The notes under the pieces are model-generated. The model did not search any database. It saw only the letters and a list, made by a program, of their open reading frames with translations, and was not told where the DNA came from. A DNA stretch of 64,000 nt from Clostridiales bacterium (GTDB lineage Bacteria; Bacillota; Clostridia; Lachnospirales; Lachnospiraceae). The stretch covers positions 1-64,000 of the forward strand of contig JAJQBI010000012.1 of assembly GCA_021203365.1 (NCBI GenBank), in the 5' to 3' direction. Below, piece after piece: positions 34,424-42,470 of this stretch; the stretch's first letter is position 1; the number at the start of each line of letters is the position of its first letter. The position numbers and the translations under genes were made by a program.

Positions 34424-35095
34424 TTGAAAAAAGAGAAAACCTCAGAGGTAACCAGAGAGCTTCGCCGGGAACAGCGGGCACGGGATCTTGAAACCATCCG
34501 CAGCCTTCACGGATTTCGAAAACTGCAGCACATTCTCATCTATTACCGGATTGAGCTTTCCATTGTATTTGGCTCCGTCTTTGTGGTAATCGCCCTGATT
34601 TATTCGGTACGCCAGGGTTCCATTCCCACAGACCTGTATTTTTCCCTTTTTACGGGAAGCACCCAGGACTACACCCAATGGGCGGATTCTCTTCTGGCCC
34701 AGATGGAGGATGCCGGGGAGCTGAATGTGGAGTGGGTGCAGAGCACCTATTTTACAGAGGGAAGCGTTTTGTCCGGAAATGATGAGAGCTACCTTTCCAC
34801 GAGAATCGGGGTTCATGAACTGGACCTGATCATCAGTACAGAAGAGCTTTACGAGTATATGCTGGAGCTGGAGGTCCTGCTCCCCCTGACAGAAATTCTC
34901 ACGGAGGAAGAGATGCAGGCCTGGTCGGACGCTGTGGTCTGCACACAGGACGGCACCGCCTGGGGGCTGCTCCTCACAGAAGAACAGTTTCCGGAAGCGG
35001 CGGAGGAAGATTATTATGTATATTTCTGCAGCACCGGGGAAAATACGGAAAACGCCCATCAGCTTCTTCAGATTCTGATGAATACGTCTTCCTGA
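34424..35095 (+). CDS. Unknown single-pass membrane protein
   Basis: A 223-residue protein not recognised. A basic cytoplasmic start (RELRREQRARD) is followed by one hydrophobic helix (about 38-60), so the rest is probably outside the cell. The outer part is acidic, rich in Glu, Thr and Tyr, and resembles no domain I can name. It starts with TTG, 8 nt behind GGAGGG; no ATG fits this frame. It is monocistronic, between the divergent sugar-transport operon and convergent proA, with its own strong terminator. Confidence 0.7.
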   Translation: MKKEKTSEVTRELRREQRARDLETIRSLHGFRKLQHILIYYRIELSIVFGSVFVVIALIYSVRQGSIPTDLYFSLFTGSTQDYTQWADSLLAQMEDAGELNVEWVQSTYFTEGSVLSGNDESYLSTRIGVHELDLIISTEELYEYMLELEVLLPLTEILTEEEMQAWSDAVVCTQDGTAWGLLLTEEQFPEAAEEDYYVYFCSTGENTENAHQLLQILMNTSS

Positions 35096-35165
35096 CCCTC
35101 TCCGGAGGAGATTCAAAGACCCGGGGATCTGAAGCCCGGAATATGGAGCCGGAACGCGAACCGGT

Positions 35166-35210
35166 AAAAAAAGGTACACCCTCCGGAAAATCCGGCGGTG
35201 TACCTTTTTT
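35166..35210. terminator. Bidirectional terminator, unknown gene / proA
   Basis: A long stem with AAAAAAGGTACACC on the left and GGTGTACCTTTTTT on the right, enclosing a small CCGG-CCGG stem. Confidence 0.9.
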
Positions 35211-35292
35211 TCGCAGAAACCCATGAGGATGCCCGGATTTCCCGAGGGGCCTCCTGTAAATGTCCGCACCTCACGCTCTCATATTCCCTGCG

Positions 35293-36570
35293 TTACTCAA
35301 TGTCCCGAAAATGGAAGGAGCGTCTCCCTTTGGCGTAATCTCCCACAATATGTCCGTCCCCGAACAGCTTATATTTATAGGTAACCAGTCCTTCCAGCCC
35401 CACAGGTCCGCGGGCATGGATCTTGCCGGTGCTGATTCCCACTTCCGCACCAAAGCCGTAGCGGAAGCCGTCTGCGAACCGGGTGGAGCAGTTCTGGTAA
35501 ACACCCGCGGAATCCACCAGCTGCATAAATCTTTCCGCCGTACCCCTGTTTTCCGTGAGAATGGAATCGGTGTGGTGAGAGCCGAACCGGTTGATATGGG
35601 CGATGGCCTCCTCCACATTGTCCACCAGCTTCACGGAAAGAATCAGATCCAGGTATTCCCGGAAATCCTTTTCCTCGATGGTTTCCGCCTGGATGATATC
35701 CGTCACCTCTTTTGTCCCGCGAAGCTTTACCCCCTCCGCCCTGAGAGCGCAGGCAAGCTCCGGGAGGAAGTCCCCGGCGATTTCCCTGTGTACAAGCAGG
35801 GTTTCCACCGCATTACAGGCGGCTGTATACTGGGTTTTGGCATCCACAATGACAGGAATGGCCTTCTGAAGATCTGCGTCCCGATCCACATAGATATGGC
35901 AAAGTCCATCGGCATGGCCCATAACCGGGATCTTCGTGTGATCCATAATGTACTGCACAAACCTGTTGGAGCCTCTGGGAATCAGCAGGTCCACACTTCC
36001 ATGGCACTCCAGCAGCTCGTCGATCTCACTGTGCTGCTCCGCCTGCAAAAGGCATCCCTCCGGAAGCCCTGCCTTCACTGCGCTGTCATAGATCAGCCGG
36101 AACAGAACCCGATTGGTATGGGCCGTCTCCTTTCCGCCCTTGAGGACCGCACAGTTTCCGCTTTTAATACAAAGAGAGGAAATCTGCACCAGAGCATCCG
36201 GCCGCGCTTCAAAAATCACACCGATCACTCCGATGGGACAGCTGACCCGGTACAGGGTCAGGCCTTCGTCCAGCTCTCTGGCCAGGGAAACCTTTCCCAC
36301 AGGGTCCGGCAGACCGATCAGCTGTTCAATGCCGGCGGTCACGTCCTCCAGCTTTCCCGGATCAAACTTCAGGCGCTTCATAACCGCAGCGCTGATTCCC
36401 GTCTGCTCCGCCAGATCCATATCCTGTTTATTTGCCTGAAAGATCTCCTCCGAATGCTCCCGAAGGGTATCCGCAATCCGGGAGAGCGCCTGATTCCTGG
36501 TTTCCACAGAAGAAGCCGCCAGATAGGGGGCCACTGCCTTCATGTTCCGCACATCTTCTTTTATACTCAT
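35293..36570 (-). CDS. proA: Glutamate-5-semialdehyde dehydrogenase
   Basis: ProA reduces gamma-glutamyl phosphate to the semialdehyde in proline synthesis. The 425-residue aldehyde-dehydrogenase-fold protein has GVIGVIFEARPDA, KGGKETAHTN, PRGSNRFVQY and the catalytic Cys in AACNAVETLLVH. proB is not adjacent. The gene ends a long minus-strand operon that begins at tsaE. Ribosome binding site GAGGAG. Confidence 0.95.
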   Translation of the reverse strand: MSIKEDVRNMKAVAPYLAASSVETRNQALSRIADTLREHSEEIFQANKQDMDLAEQTGISAAVMKRLKFDPGKLEDVTAGIEQLIGLPDPVGKVSLARELDEGLTLYRVSCPIGVIGVIFEARPDALVQISSLCIKSGNCAVLKGGKETAHTNRVLFRLIYDSAVKAGLPEGCLLQAEQHSEIDELLECHGSVDLLIPRGSNRFVQYIMDHTKIPVMGHADGLCHIYVDRDADLQKAIPVIVDAKTQYTAACNAVETLLVHREIAGDFLPELACALRAEGVKLRGTKEVTDIIQAETIEEKDFREYLDLILSVKLVDNVEEAIAHINRFGSHHTDSILTENRGTAERFMQLVDSAGVYQNCSTRFADGFRYGFGAEVGISTGKIHARGPVGLEGLVTYKYKLFGDGHIVGDYAKGRRSFHFRDIE

Positions 36571-36628
36571 AGTCCGCTCCTCTCACATAACACCGCTTTT
36601 TTCGAAATCCCCGGCTGTACCGCGGACT

Positions 36629-37324
36629 TTATCCCTTTTGTTTCAGAAAAGCCTCCGCAATCAGCATGTCCTCCGGGGTTGTAATCTTAATATTCCGGTA
36701 AGAGCCTTCGGACAGCCGCACCCGCACGCCGGTTTCCTGCTCGGCCACCATGGCGTCGTCTGTAATTCCGGTTCTGTCCTTCCCCTGTATCTTCTCATAG
36801 GCCTCCCGGATCAAAGAATAACGGAAAACCTGCGGGGTCTGTATGATCCAGGTTTTTTTCCGGTCCGGTGTCTCCTCCACACAGCCGGAAGAATCCGCCA
36901 GCTTCACCGTATCCTTGGAGGGCATGCCCGCCACACAGGCGCCGCTCTCCCGCACCCCCGCAAGGGCTCTTTCCAGAATTGCCTCCGTGACAAAGGGCCT
37001 GGCGCCGTCATGGATAAACACATACTCCGTATCCCGGCAGGCCAGAAGCCCCTGGTAAACCGAGTCATACCGTTCCTCTCCGCCCGGGATCACCTGACGC
37101 ACCTTGGTAAATCCGTATTTCCTTACAATCTTTTCCTCACAGTACGCCACCTGTTCTCTGCCGGTTACCAGGAGAATATCCCGGATAAAGGGGCATTCCT
37201 GAAAGCACTCCAGAGAATAAAAAATCACCGGCCGGCCCCCCAGCTCCAGAAACTGCTTCTGAATCCGGCTGTTCATTCTTTTTCCCTGGCCGGCCGCCAG
37301 CACAATTGCCGTACATCGCTCCAT
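36629..37324 (-). CDS. ispD: 2-C-methyl-D-erythritol 4-phosphate cytidylyltransferase
   Basis: IspD joins CTP to MEP in the non-mevalonate isoprenoid pathway. The 231-residue protein has the nucleotide-binding start VLAAGQGKRMNS, the HDGARPFVT motif and the later CVAGMPSKDTVK and ITDDAMVAE segments. Length is standard. It lies 42 nt behind tsaD. Confidence 0.94.
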   Translation of the reverse strand: MERCTAIVLAAGQGKRMNSRIQKQFLELGGRPVIFYSLECFQECPFIRDILLVTGREQVAYCEEKIVRKYGFTKVRQVIPGGEERYDSVYQGLLACRDTEYVFIHDGARPFVTEAILERALAGVRESGACVAGMPSKDTVKLADSSGCVEETPDRKKTWIIQTPQVFRYSLIREAYEKIQGKDRTGITDDAMVAEQETGVRVRLSEGSYRNIKITTPEDMLIAEAFLKQKG

Positions 37325-37366
37325 CCCCGTCCCTCCTGACCATTTATCCGAAAAACCTTCCGGTTT

Positions 37367-38386
37367 TTATCTCTCTCCCAGACGCAGATTGGGAATGGCA
37401 TTCAGATCCCACCCGTGCCGGGTTCCCTTTACAAACTCATAATAAGCGGCGGCGCCGATCATGGCCGCGTTGTCTGTACAGAGAATGGGGGACGGACGGT
37501 AAAACCGGTACCCTCTCTTGTCACAGGCCCGGCTCATGGCCTCCCGCAGTGTGCCGTTGGAGGCCACACCCCCTGCGATGGCAATTTTCTTCATGTGATA
37601 ATCCCGGGCCGCAGCCATGGTGTGCTCCACCAGCACATCCACCACCGCCCTCTGAAAGGAGGCCGCCAGGTCCGCCCGGTTCACTTCCTCCCCCTTCATC
37701 TTCGCACTGTTCAGATAATTCAGAACCGCAGATTTCACTCCGCTGAAGCTGAAGTCATAGGGACTGTCCTCAATTTTCGCCCGGGGAAACCAGATGGCCT
37801 GATCGTTTCCCTCTCTGGAGAGCCGGTCAATCTTCGGACCGCCGGGATATCCAAGACCAATGGCCCGGGCCACCTTGTCAAAGGCCTCCCCCGCAGCGTC
37901 ATCCCGGGTTCTTCCCAGAATCTCAAATTCCCCGTAATCCTTCACAATCACCAGGTGCGTATGTCCCCCGGACACAATCAGGCAGAGAAACGGCGGCTCC
38001 AGATCCGGGTTCTCGATATAGTTGGCCGACACATGTCCTTCAATGTGGTGTACACCCACCAGGGGAAGCTTTTTCGCGTAGGCGATGGCCTTGGCCTCCG
38101 CCACACCCACCAGAAGCGCCCCCACCAGCCCCGGACCGTAAGTCACTCCCACCGCGTCCAGGTCGTCCAGGGTAACTCCCCCGTCCCTCAGCGCCTCCTC
38201 AATCACCGGATTGATTTTCTCGATATGCTTCCTGGAGGCGATCTCCGGAACCACGCCACCGTACAGCTTATGCAGATCGATCTGGGAGGAGATCACACTG
38301 GAAAGGACCGTTCTCCCGTTTTTTACCACCGCGGCCGCCGTCTCGTCACAGGAGCTCTCAATGGCAAGAATCAAGATATCTTTCAT
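37367..38386 (-). CDS. tsaD: tRNA N6-adenosine threonylcarbamoyltransferase
   Basis: TsaD transfers threonylcarbamoyl to A37 of ANN-decoding tRNAs together with TsaB and TsaE. The 339-residue ASKHA-fold protein has [14 protein letters not shown], the metal-binding [10 protein letters not shown] and VSGGHTHLV, and the downstream [12 protein letters not shown]. It is coupled to rnz by a 4-nt overlap. Confidence 0.96.
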   Translation of the reverse strand: MKDILILAIESSCDETAAAVVKNGRTVLSSVISSQIDLHKLYGGVVPEIASRKHIEKINPVIEEALRDGGVTLDDLDAVGVTYGPGLVGALLVGVAEAKAIAYAKKLPLVGVHHIEGHVSANYIENPDLEPPFLCLIVSGGHTHLVIVKDYGEFEILGRTRDDAAGEAFDKVARAIGLGYPGGPKIDRLSREGNDQAIWFPRAKIEDSPYDFSFSGVKSAVLNYLNSAKMKGEEVNRADLAASFQRAVVDVLVEHTMAAARDYHMKKIAIAGGVASNGTLREAMSRACDKRGYRFYRPSPILCTDNAAMIGAAAYYEFVKGTRHGWDLNAIPNLRLGER

Positions 38387-39318
38387 ATTTCACAGGCTTC
38401 CTTTCCCGAATCCTCTTCGAAATTCAGTTCCACGCTTTTTCCGTCCCGGCCGGCCACGGCCTTTGGAAAGATCTCCCGGACCGGTTTCATAAAATCCTCC
38501 GGATAGATCAGCGATGGGCTGTAATGGGTCAGCCACATCTCCCCGACCCCTGCCTCCCGGGCCAGAAGGGCGGCTTCCCGGAAGGTCATGTGTTTATAAT
38601 CCCTGGCCTTCGCCTCCTTGTCGTCCTCCCCGTACATTCCCTCACAGATAAAAAGGTCCGCCCCCGCCGCATTCCGGCGGATGGACTCTGTGGGACGGGT
38701 GTCCGTCGTATAAGTCAGCTTAATGCCTTTCCTGGGCGGGCCCAGAACCATATCCGGAGTGTACACTCTGCCGTCCATCTCCACGGTTTTCCCCTTTTGA
38801 AGAGGGTTCCACAGCCGCAGGGGAATCCCCTGAGCCCGGGCGTTTTCCGGGGAAAATTTCCCCTGGCGGAGAATCTCCAGCGTATATCCATAGCACAGCA
38901 CATTGTGGTTCACTTTAAAGGCCGTGATCCGGTAGCCGCTTAGCTCCAGCACCTCCTCCGGCTTCGTAATTTCAATAAAATTCAGTTCAAAGGGAAGCTC
39001 CGGGGCAATCACCCGCAGGGCGCTCACCACCCGCTCAAGGCCCCGGGGGCCCACCAGAGTCAGGGGATTTTTGCGGTCCGCATTTCCCATGGTGAGAAGC
39101 AGCCCCGGTAGCCCGCTGATGTGATCCCCATGGTAGTGCGTGAAACAGATCACATCTATGGGCTTAAAGCTCCAGCCCTTTTCCCGGATGGCAATCTGCG
39201 TGCCTTCCCCGCAGTCGATGAGCAGACTGCTCCCGTTATACCGGGTCATCAGCGCCGTCAGCCATCGCTTCGGCAGCGGCATCATCCCTCCGGTTCCCAA
39301 CAAACATACATCCAGCAT
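38383..39318 (-). CDS. rnz: Ribonuclease Z
   Basis: RNase Z cuts the 3' trailer of tRNA precursors. This fits the window, where both tRNAs lack an encoded CCA. The 311-residue metallo-beta-lactamase has the zinc motif [15 protein letters not shown] and the later metal ligands in DTRP and KHMTFREAA...LTHYSP. Length is that of the short form. It sits among tRNA modification genes, a sensible grouping. Confidence 0.95.
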   Translation of the reverse strand: MLDVCLLGTGGMMPLPKRWLTALMTRYNGSSLLIDCGEGTQIAIREKGWSFKPIDVICFTHYHGDHISGLPGLLLTMGNADRKNPLTLVGPRGLERVVSALRVIAPELPFELNFIEITKPEEVLELSGYRITAFKVNHNVLCYGYTLEILRQGKFSPENARAQGIPLRLWNPLQKGKTVEMDGRVYTPDMVLGPPRKGIKLTYTTDTRPTESIRRNAAGADLFICEGMYGEDDKEAKARDYKHMTFREAALLAREAGVGEMWLTHYSPSLIYPEDFMKPVREIFPKAVAGRDGKSVELNFEEDSGKEACEI

Positions 39319-39348
39319 AAAACCTTCCTCGTCTATTCTCTTTTTCTG

Positions 39349-39786
39349 TCATTCCCGGGTCATAAGAACCGCGTCCTCCACAGGGTCTGTATAATAATTC
39401 CTGCGCAGGCCGTCCTGCCGAAAGCCAAAACGGCTGTACAGCCCAATCGCCCGTTCATTTCCCCTGCGCACTTCCAGATGAAGCCGCTTCACGCCCCGCC
39501 GGGCCGCAAGCTCTGTCAGGTTCCTCATGAGAAAGGAGCCGATTCCCTCTCCCTGCCGGTCCCTCCGGACCGCCACATTCACCACGTCCCCCTCATCCAG
39601 AACCATAAGAACCCCACAGTATCCCAGAATACAGTTTCCTTTTTCATCGGCCGCCACAAGAAACAGAGTATCCTTCCGTCTCAGAAAATCCAGGAAGCTC
39701 TCCCTGGACCAGCCGGGGGAAAACAGGTCTTCCTCCATCTCCATCACCGGTCCCAGATCGTCCTCACACATCTCCCGCAGAATCAT
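39349..39786 (-). CDS. rimI: Ribosomal-protein-alanine N-acetyltransferase
   Basis: A 145-residue GNAT enzyme with the acetyl-CoA loop RRDRQGEGIGSFLM and the end region GLYSRFGFRQDGLRRNYY. In this position, between tsaB and tsaD, it is the usual RimI that acetylates S18. Coupled to tsaB by 4 nt. Confidence 0.92.
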   Translation of the reverse strand: MILREMCEDDLGPVMEMEEDLFSPGWSRESFLDFLRRKDTLFLVAADEKGNCILGYCGVLMVLDEGDVVNVAVRRDRQGEGIGSFLMRNLTELAARRGVKRLHLEVRRGNERAIGLYSRFGFRQDGLRRNYYTDPVEDAVLMTRE

Positions 39787-40532
39787 ACCGGGTTCTCCCG
39801 TAGCCTCTGGGCGCGCTCCCGCTCCGCCTGAGAAAGGCGGAGATAATCCGGACAGTGCTCCGCAGCGGTCTGCGTTTTTCCTTCATTATAATATAGCATC
39901 CCCAGAGTTCCCACCGCGGCGGCTCTCTGGCGATTCAGATGGGCCGGGGCATAGCCATGGGAAACTCTCAGCTTTTCCTCTATAATCTCCCGATATACCG
40001 GAACCCCGTCGCCCAGAAAGGTCACCGGCTCCTCCAGATGATTCAGAAATTCCGTAAGCTCCTCAATTCCCATCGCCGTCTGTGCCTTCACCGTCTGAAG
40101 TCTGTGCTCCGAAAACCGGAACACGCCTGTGTACACCTGCTTCCTCCTGGCATCCATGATGGGGCAGACCAGGCCTGCTGTGTCAAAAAGATTCCAGGCA
40201 AGGGCCTCCACCGTAGGAACCGCCACCAGAGGCTTATCCAGGGCAAGCCCCAGCCCCTTGGCTGTGGCGGAGCCGATGCGAAGCCCGGTAAAGGAGCCGG
40301 GGCCGGCCGCCACCGCGATGGCATCCACCTCCGTCAGATCCGTCTCTGTCATTTTCACAATTTCATCCAGCATGGGAAGCAGGGTCTGAGAATGGGTTTT
40401 CTTATAGTTCACAGTATATTCCGCCAGAAGAGTGTCCCCTTCCACCAGGGCCACAGAGGCCACCATCCCCGAGCTGTCCAGTGCGAGAAGCCTTGCCGGC
40501 CTGTCTGCGCTCTTTTCCTTTCCCTCAGGCAT
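39783..40532 (-). CDS. tsaB: Threonylcarbamoyladenosine biosynthesis protein TsaB
   Basis: TsaB is the partner that forms a heterodimer with TsaD. About 249 residues from the ATG at 40532, behind AGGAGG; the tracked start is 42 residues further upstream inside tsaE. Typical segments: LALDSSGMVASVALVEGD, THSQTLLPMLDEI and VAAGPGSFTGLRIG. It overlaps tsaE by 8 nt. Confidence 0.94.
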   Translation of the reverse strand: MPEGKEKSADRPARLLALDSSGMVASVALVEGDTLLAEYTVNYKKTHSQTLLPMLDEIVKMTETDLTEVDAIAVAAGPGSFTGLRIGSATAKGLGLALDKPLVAVPTVEALAWNLFDTAGLVCPIMDARRKQVYTGVFRFSEHRLQTVKAQTAMGIEELTEFLNHLEEPVTFLGDGVPVYREIIEEKLRVSHGYAPAHLNRQRAAAVGTLGMLYYNEGKTQTAAEHCPDYLRLSQAERERAQRLRENPV

Positions 40533-40968
40533 CCGTTTTTCCTCCTGTCTCTGTAATGGTAATGCAGCGGTAATCAAATCCCTTCTCCACATCTCTGTCA
40601 ATCCGGATCTCTGTCCGTTTCTCCGGCAGGATGTCCCAAATCCGGCCGGCCCACTCAATCAGACAGATTCCCTCCCCGAAAAAATAATCGTCATAACCGA
40701 TCTCTTCCATTTCCTCTATGTCCTCAATCCGGTATACATCAAAATGATACAGGGGCAGCCGCCCGCCCCCGTATTCCTGCAAAATGGTAAACGTAGGACT
40801 GTTGACCGGCTCCCTGATTCCAAGGCCGGCCGCCACGCCCTGGGTGAAAACCGTCTTTCCGGCTCCCAGGTCCCCGTCCAGGGTAAAAATCTCTCCCGCC
40901 CCGGCGTGCTTCCCAATCTCCTCCCCGGCTCTGCGGGTTTCCTCCGGTGTATATGTCTCAATGGTCAT
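40525..40968 (-). CDS. tsaE: tRNA threonylcarbamoyladenosine biosynthesis ATPase TsaE
   Basis: A 147-residue P-loop protein with LDGDLGAGKTVFTQGVA, the SPTFTILQEY switch and HFDVYRI; it powers turnover of the TsaBD complex. First gene of the tsaE-tsaB-rimI-rnz-tsaD-ispD-proA operon. Confidence 0.95.
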   Translation of the reverse strand: MTIETYTPEETRRAGEEIGKHAGAGEIFTLDGDLGAGKTVFTQGVAAGLGIREPVNSPTFTILQEYGGGRLPLYHFDVYRIEDIEEMEEIGYDDYFFGEGICLIEWAGRIWDILPEKRTEIRIDRDVEKGFDYRCITITETGGKTDA

Positions 40969-40987
40969 ACTTTCCCTGCCTTTTTTC

Positions 40988-41037
40988 TTGCATATTTATC
41001 TTTGCAATATTATAATAAAGCGAAAACGAAAAAACAA
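40988..41037. promoter_or_regulatory. Face-to-face promoters sharing one -10 region
   Basis: Plus strand: TTGCAT (40988-40993), 17 bp, TATAAT (41011-41016), for the cyclophilin. Minus strand: TTGTTT (41032-41037), 17 bp, TATAAT (41009-41014), for tsaE. The two -10 boxes overlap by four bases, so both promoters cannot be occupied at once. Confidence 0.65.
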
Positions 41038-41064
41038 TACTTTTTGAAAAGGAGTACAAAAACA

Positions 41065-41583
41065 ATGGAAAATCCTGTTGTTACAATTACAATGGAAAAC
41101 GGCGATGTCATGAAGGCGGAGCTGTACCCGGACATTGCTCCCAATACGGTAAACAATTTTATCAGCCTGGTAAAAAAGGGATTCTATGACGGTCTGATCT
41201 TTCACCGCGTCATCAATGGATTCATGATTCAGGGCGGCTGCCCGGACGGGAACGGCATGGGCGGCCCCGGATACAGCATCCGCGGCGAATTTGCCCAGAA
41301 TGGCTTTCCCAATGATCTGGCCCATAAACCGGGGGTTCTGTCCATGGCAAGAGCCATGCATCCCAATTCCGCCGGAAGCCAGTTCTTCATCATGCACAAG
41401 GCGGCACCCCATCTGGACGGAAGCTACGCGGCCTTTGGCCAGATAACCGAAGGCATGGACGTGGTAAACCGCATCGCCCAGGAGGACACCGATTACAGCG
41501 ACCGTCCTCTGGACGAACAGAAAATCCGCACCATGACCGTGGAAACCTTCGGTGTAGACTATCCGGAACCGGAAAAATGCTGA
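41065..41583 (+). CDS. Cyclophilin-type peptidyl-prolyl isomerase
   Basis: A 172-residue cytoplasmic cyclophilin with FHRVINGFMIQGGCPDGNGMGGPGY-type core, SMARAMHPNSAGSQFFI and FGQITEGMDVV. The Arg in FHR and the Phe and Gln of the active site are present. The start is the ATG at 41065 behind AAAGGAG; the tracked ORF from 40432 runs backwards across tsaE and the promoter. Confidence 0.93.
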   Translation: MENPVVTITMENGDVMKAELYPDIAPNTVNNFISLVKKGFYDGLIFHRVINGFMIQGGCPDGNGMGGPGYSIRGEFAQNGFPNDLAHKPGVLSMARAMHPNSAGSQFFIMHKAAPHLDGSYAAFGQITEGMDVVNRIAQEDTDYSDRPLDEQKIRTMTVETFGVDYPEPEKC

Positions 41584-41587
41584 TATA

Positions 41588-41629
41588 TCCGGAATCCGGA
41601 ATGGTCACCTAGCCATTCCGGACTCCGGA
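41588..41629. terminator. Convergent hairpin, cyclophilin / yigZ
   Basis: A 17-bp stem with one mismatch (41588-41604 with 41613-41629); the yigZ stop codon lies in its loop. T runs are weak on both sides. Confidence 0.6.
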
Positions 41630-42276
41630 AACAGTTTTACCCCCTCCGGTGTCCGGGCAAAATACAGCTCCCGTTCTCTCTGAAGCTCCGCCCGGCCTCC
41701 GGTGGCCTCCGTAACCGCTTTTTCCACCGTTCCGATCCGGTCCGCGGGAACCAGAAGCTTTAACCGGACTCGATTCGTATATTCCGCCTCCAGAATGGGC
41801 AGCTCCTGTTCTCCGGCAAAATACTGAAGTCTTCCAAGCGCTGTGTAATCTGTGCCGATGGCCAGGGAAAAGCCGTGGATTTTCTCTACCACTACGGCGG
41901 CGCGCAGACCCTCCGACGCGGCCCGTGAATAGGCCCGCGTCAGGCCGCCCGTTCCCAGCAGAATCCCGCCGAAATACCGGGTGACGACCACCACAGCGTT
42001 GTGAATATCCTCCCCGAGAAGCACGTCCAGGATGGGTCTCCCCGCCGTACCGGAAGGCTCCCCGTCATCCCCCGCCCGGGTAAATTCCCGGTTCTGGCCT
42101 ACCGTATAGGCATAACAGTTGTGACGGGCATCCCAGTATTTCTTCCGGGTTCTCTCAATAAAAGCCAGCGCTTCCTCCTCCGTTTCCGCCGGGTATGCAC
42201 CGGCAATGAAACGGGATTTTTTTTCTGTAATTTCCCCTTCGCCGCCTGTATAAATGGTTTTATATTTTTCAAGCAT
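41605..42276 (-). CDS. yigZ: YigZ/IMPACT family protein
   Basis: A 223-residue protein of the UPF0029 (IMPACT) family: an N-terminal domain with KKSRFIAGAYPAETEEEA, DARHNCYAYTVG and DDGEPSGTAGRPIL, and a C-terminal DUF1949-like domain (about 140-210). The cellular role is unclear; links to translation stress control come from eukaryotic relatives. Ribosome binding site GGAGG...AGGAG. Confidence 0.92.
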   Translation of the reverse strand: MLEKYKTIYTGGEGEITEKKSRFIAGAYPAETEEEALAFIERTRKKYWDARHNCYAYTVGQNREFTRAGDDGEPSGTAGRPILDVLLGEDIHNAVVVVTRYFGGILLGTGGLTRAYSRAASEGLRAAVVVEKIHGFSLAIGTDYTALGRLQYFAGEQELPILEAEYTNRVRLKLLVPADRIGTVEKAVTEATGGRAELQRERELYFARTPEGVKLFPESGMAR

Positions 42277-42437
42277 TCTCCTGCCTCCGGATTGTCCAAT
42301 ACTGCGGGCAAGCTGTGTTTACAGACTTCCCGCAGTTATATTTTAATATAAGAGGGAATATTACACAACGAAAAATTATAAAAGAAGACAGAATGTGAAT
42401 TTTTATTTTTGGGGTTCCTTTCACATACCCGATTTGT

Positions 42438-42443
42438 TATAAT
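42438..42443 (+). promoter_or_regulatory. Extended -10 of the PBP gene
   Basis: TGTTATAAT is an extended -10 with no good -35, 28 nt before the start codon. Confidence 0.45.
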
Positions 42444-42470
42444 GAAAAGAACTTTTAAAGGAGGAATATC

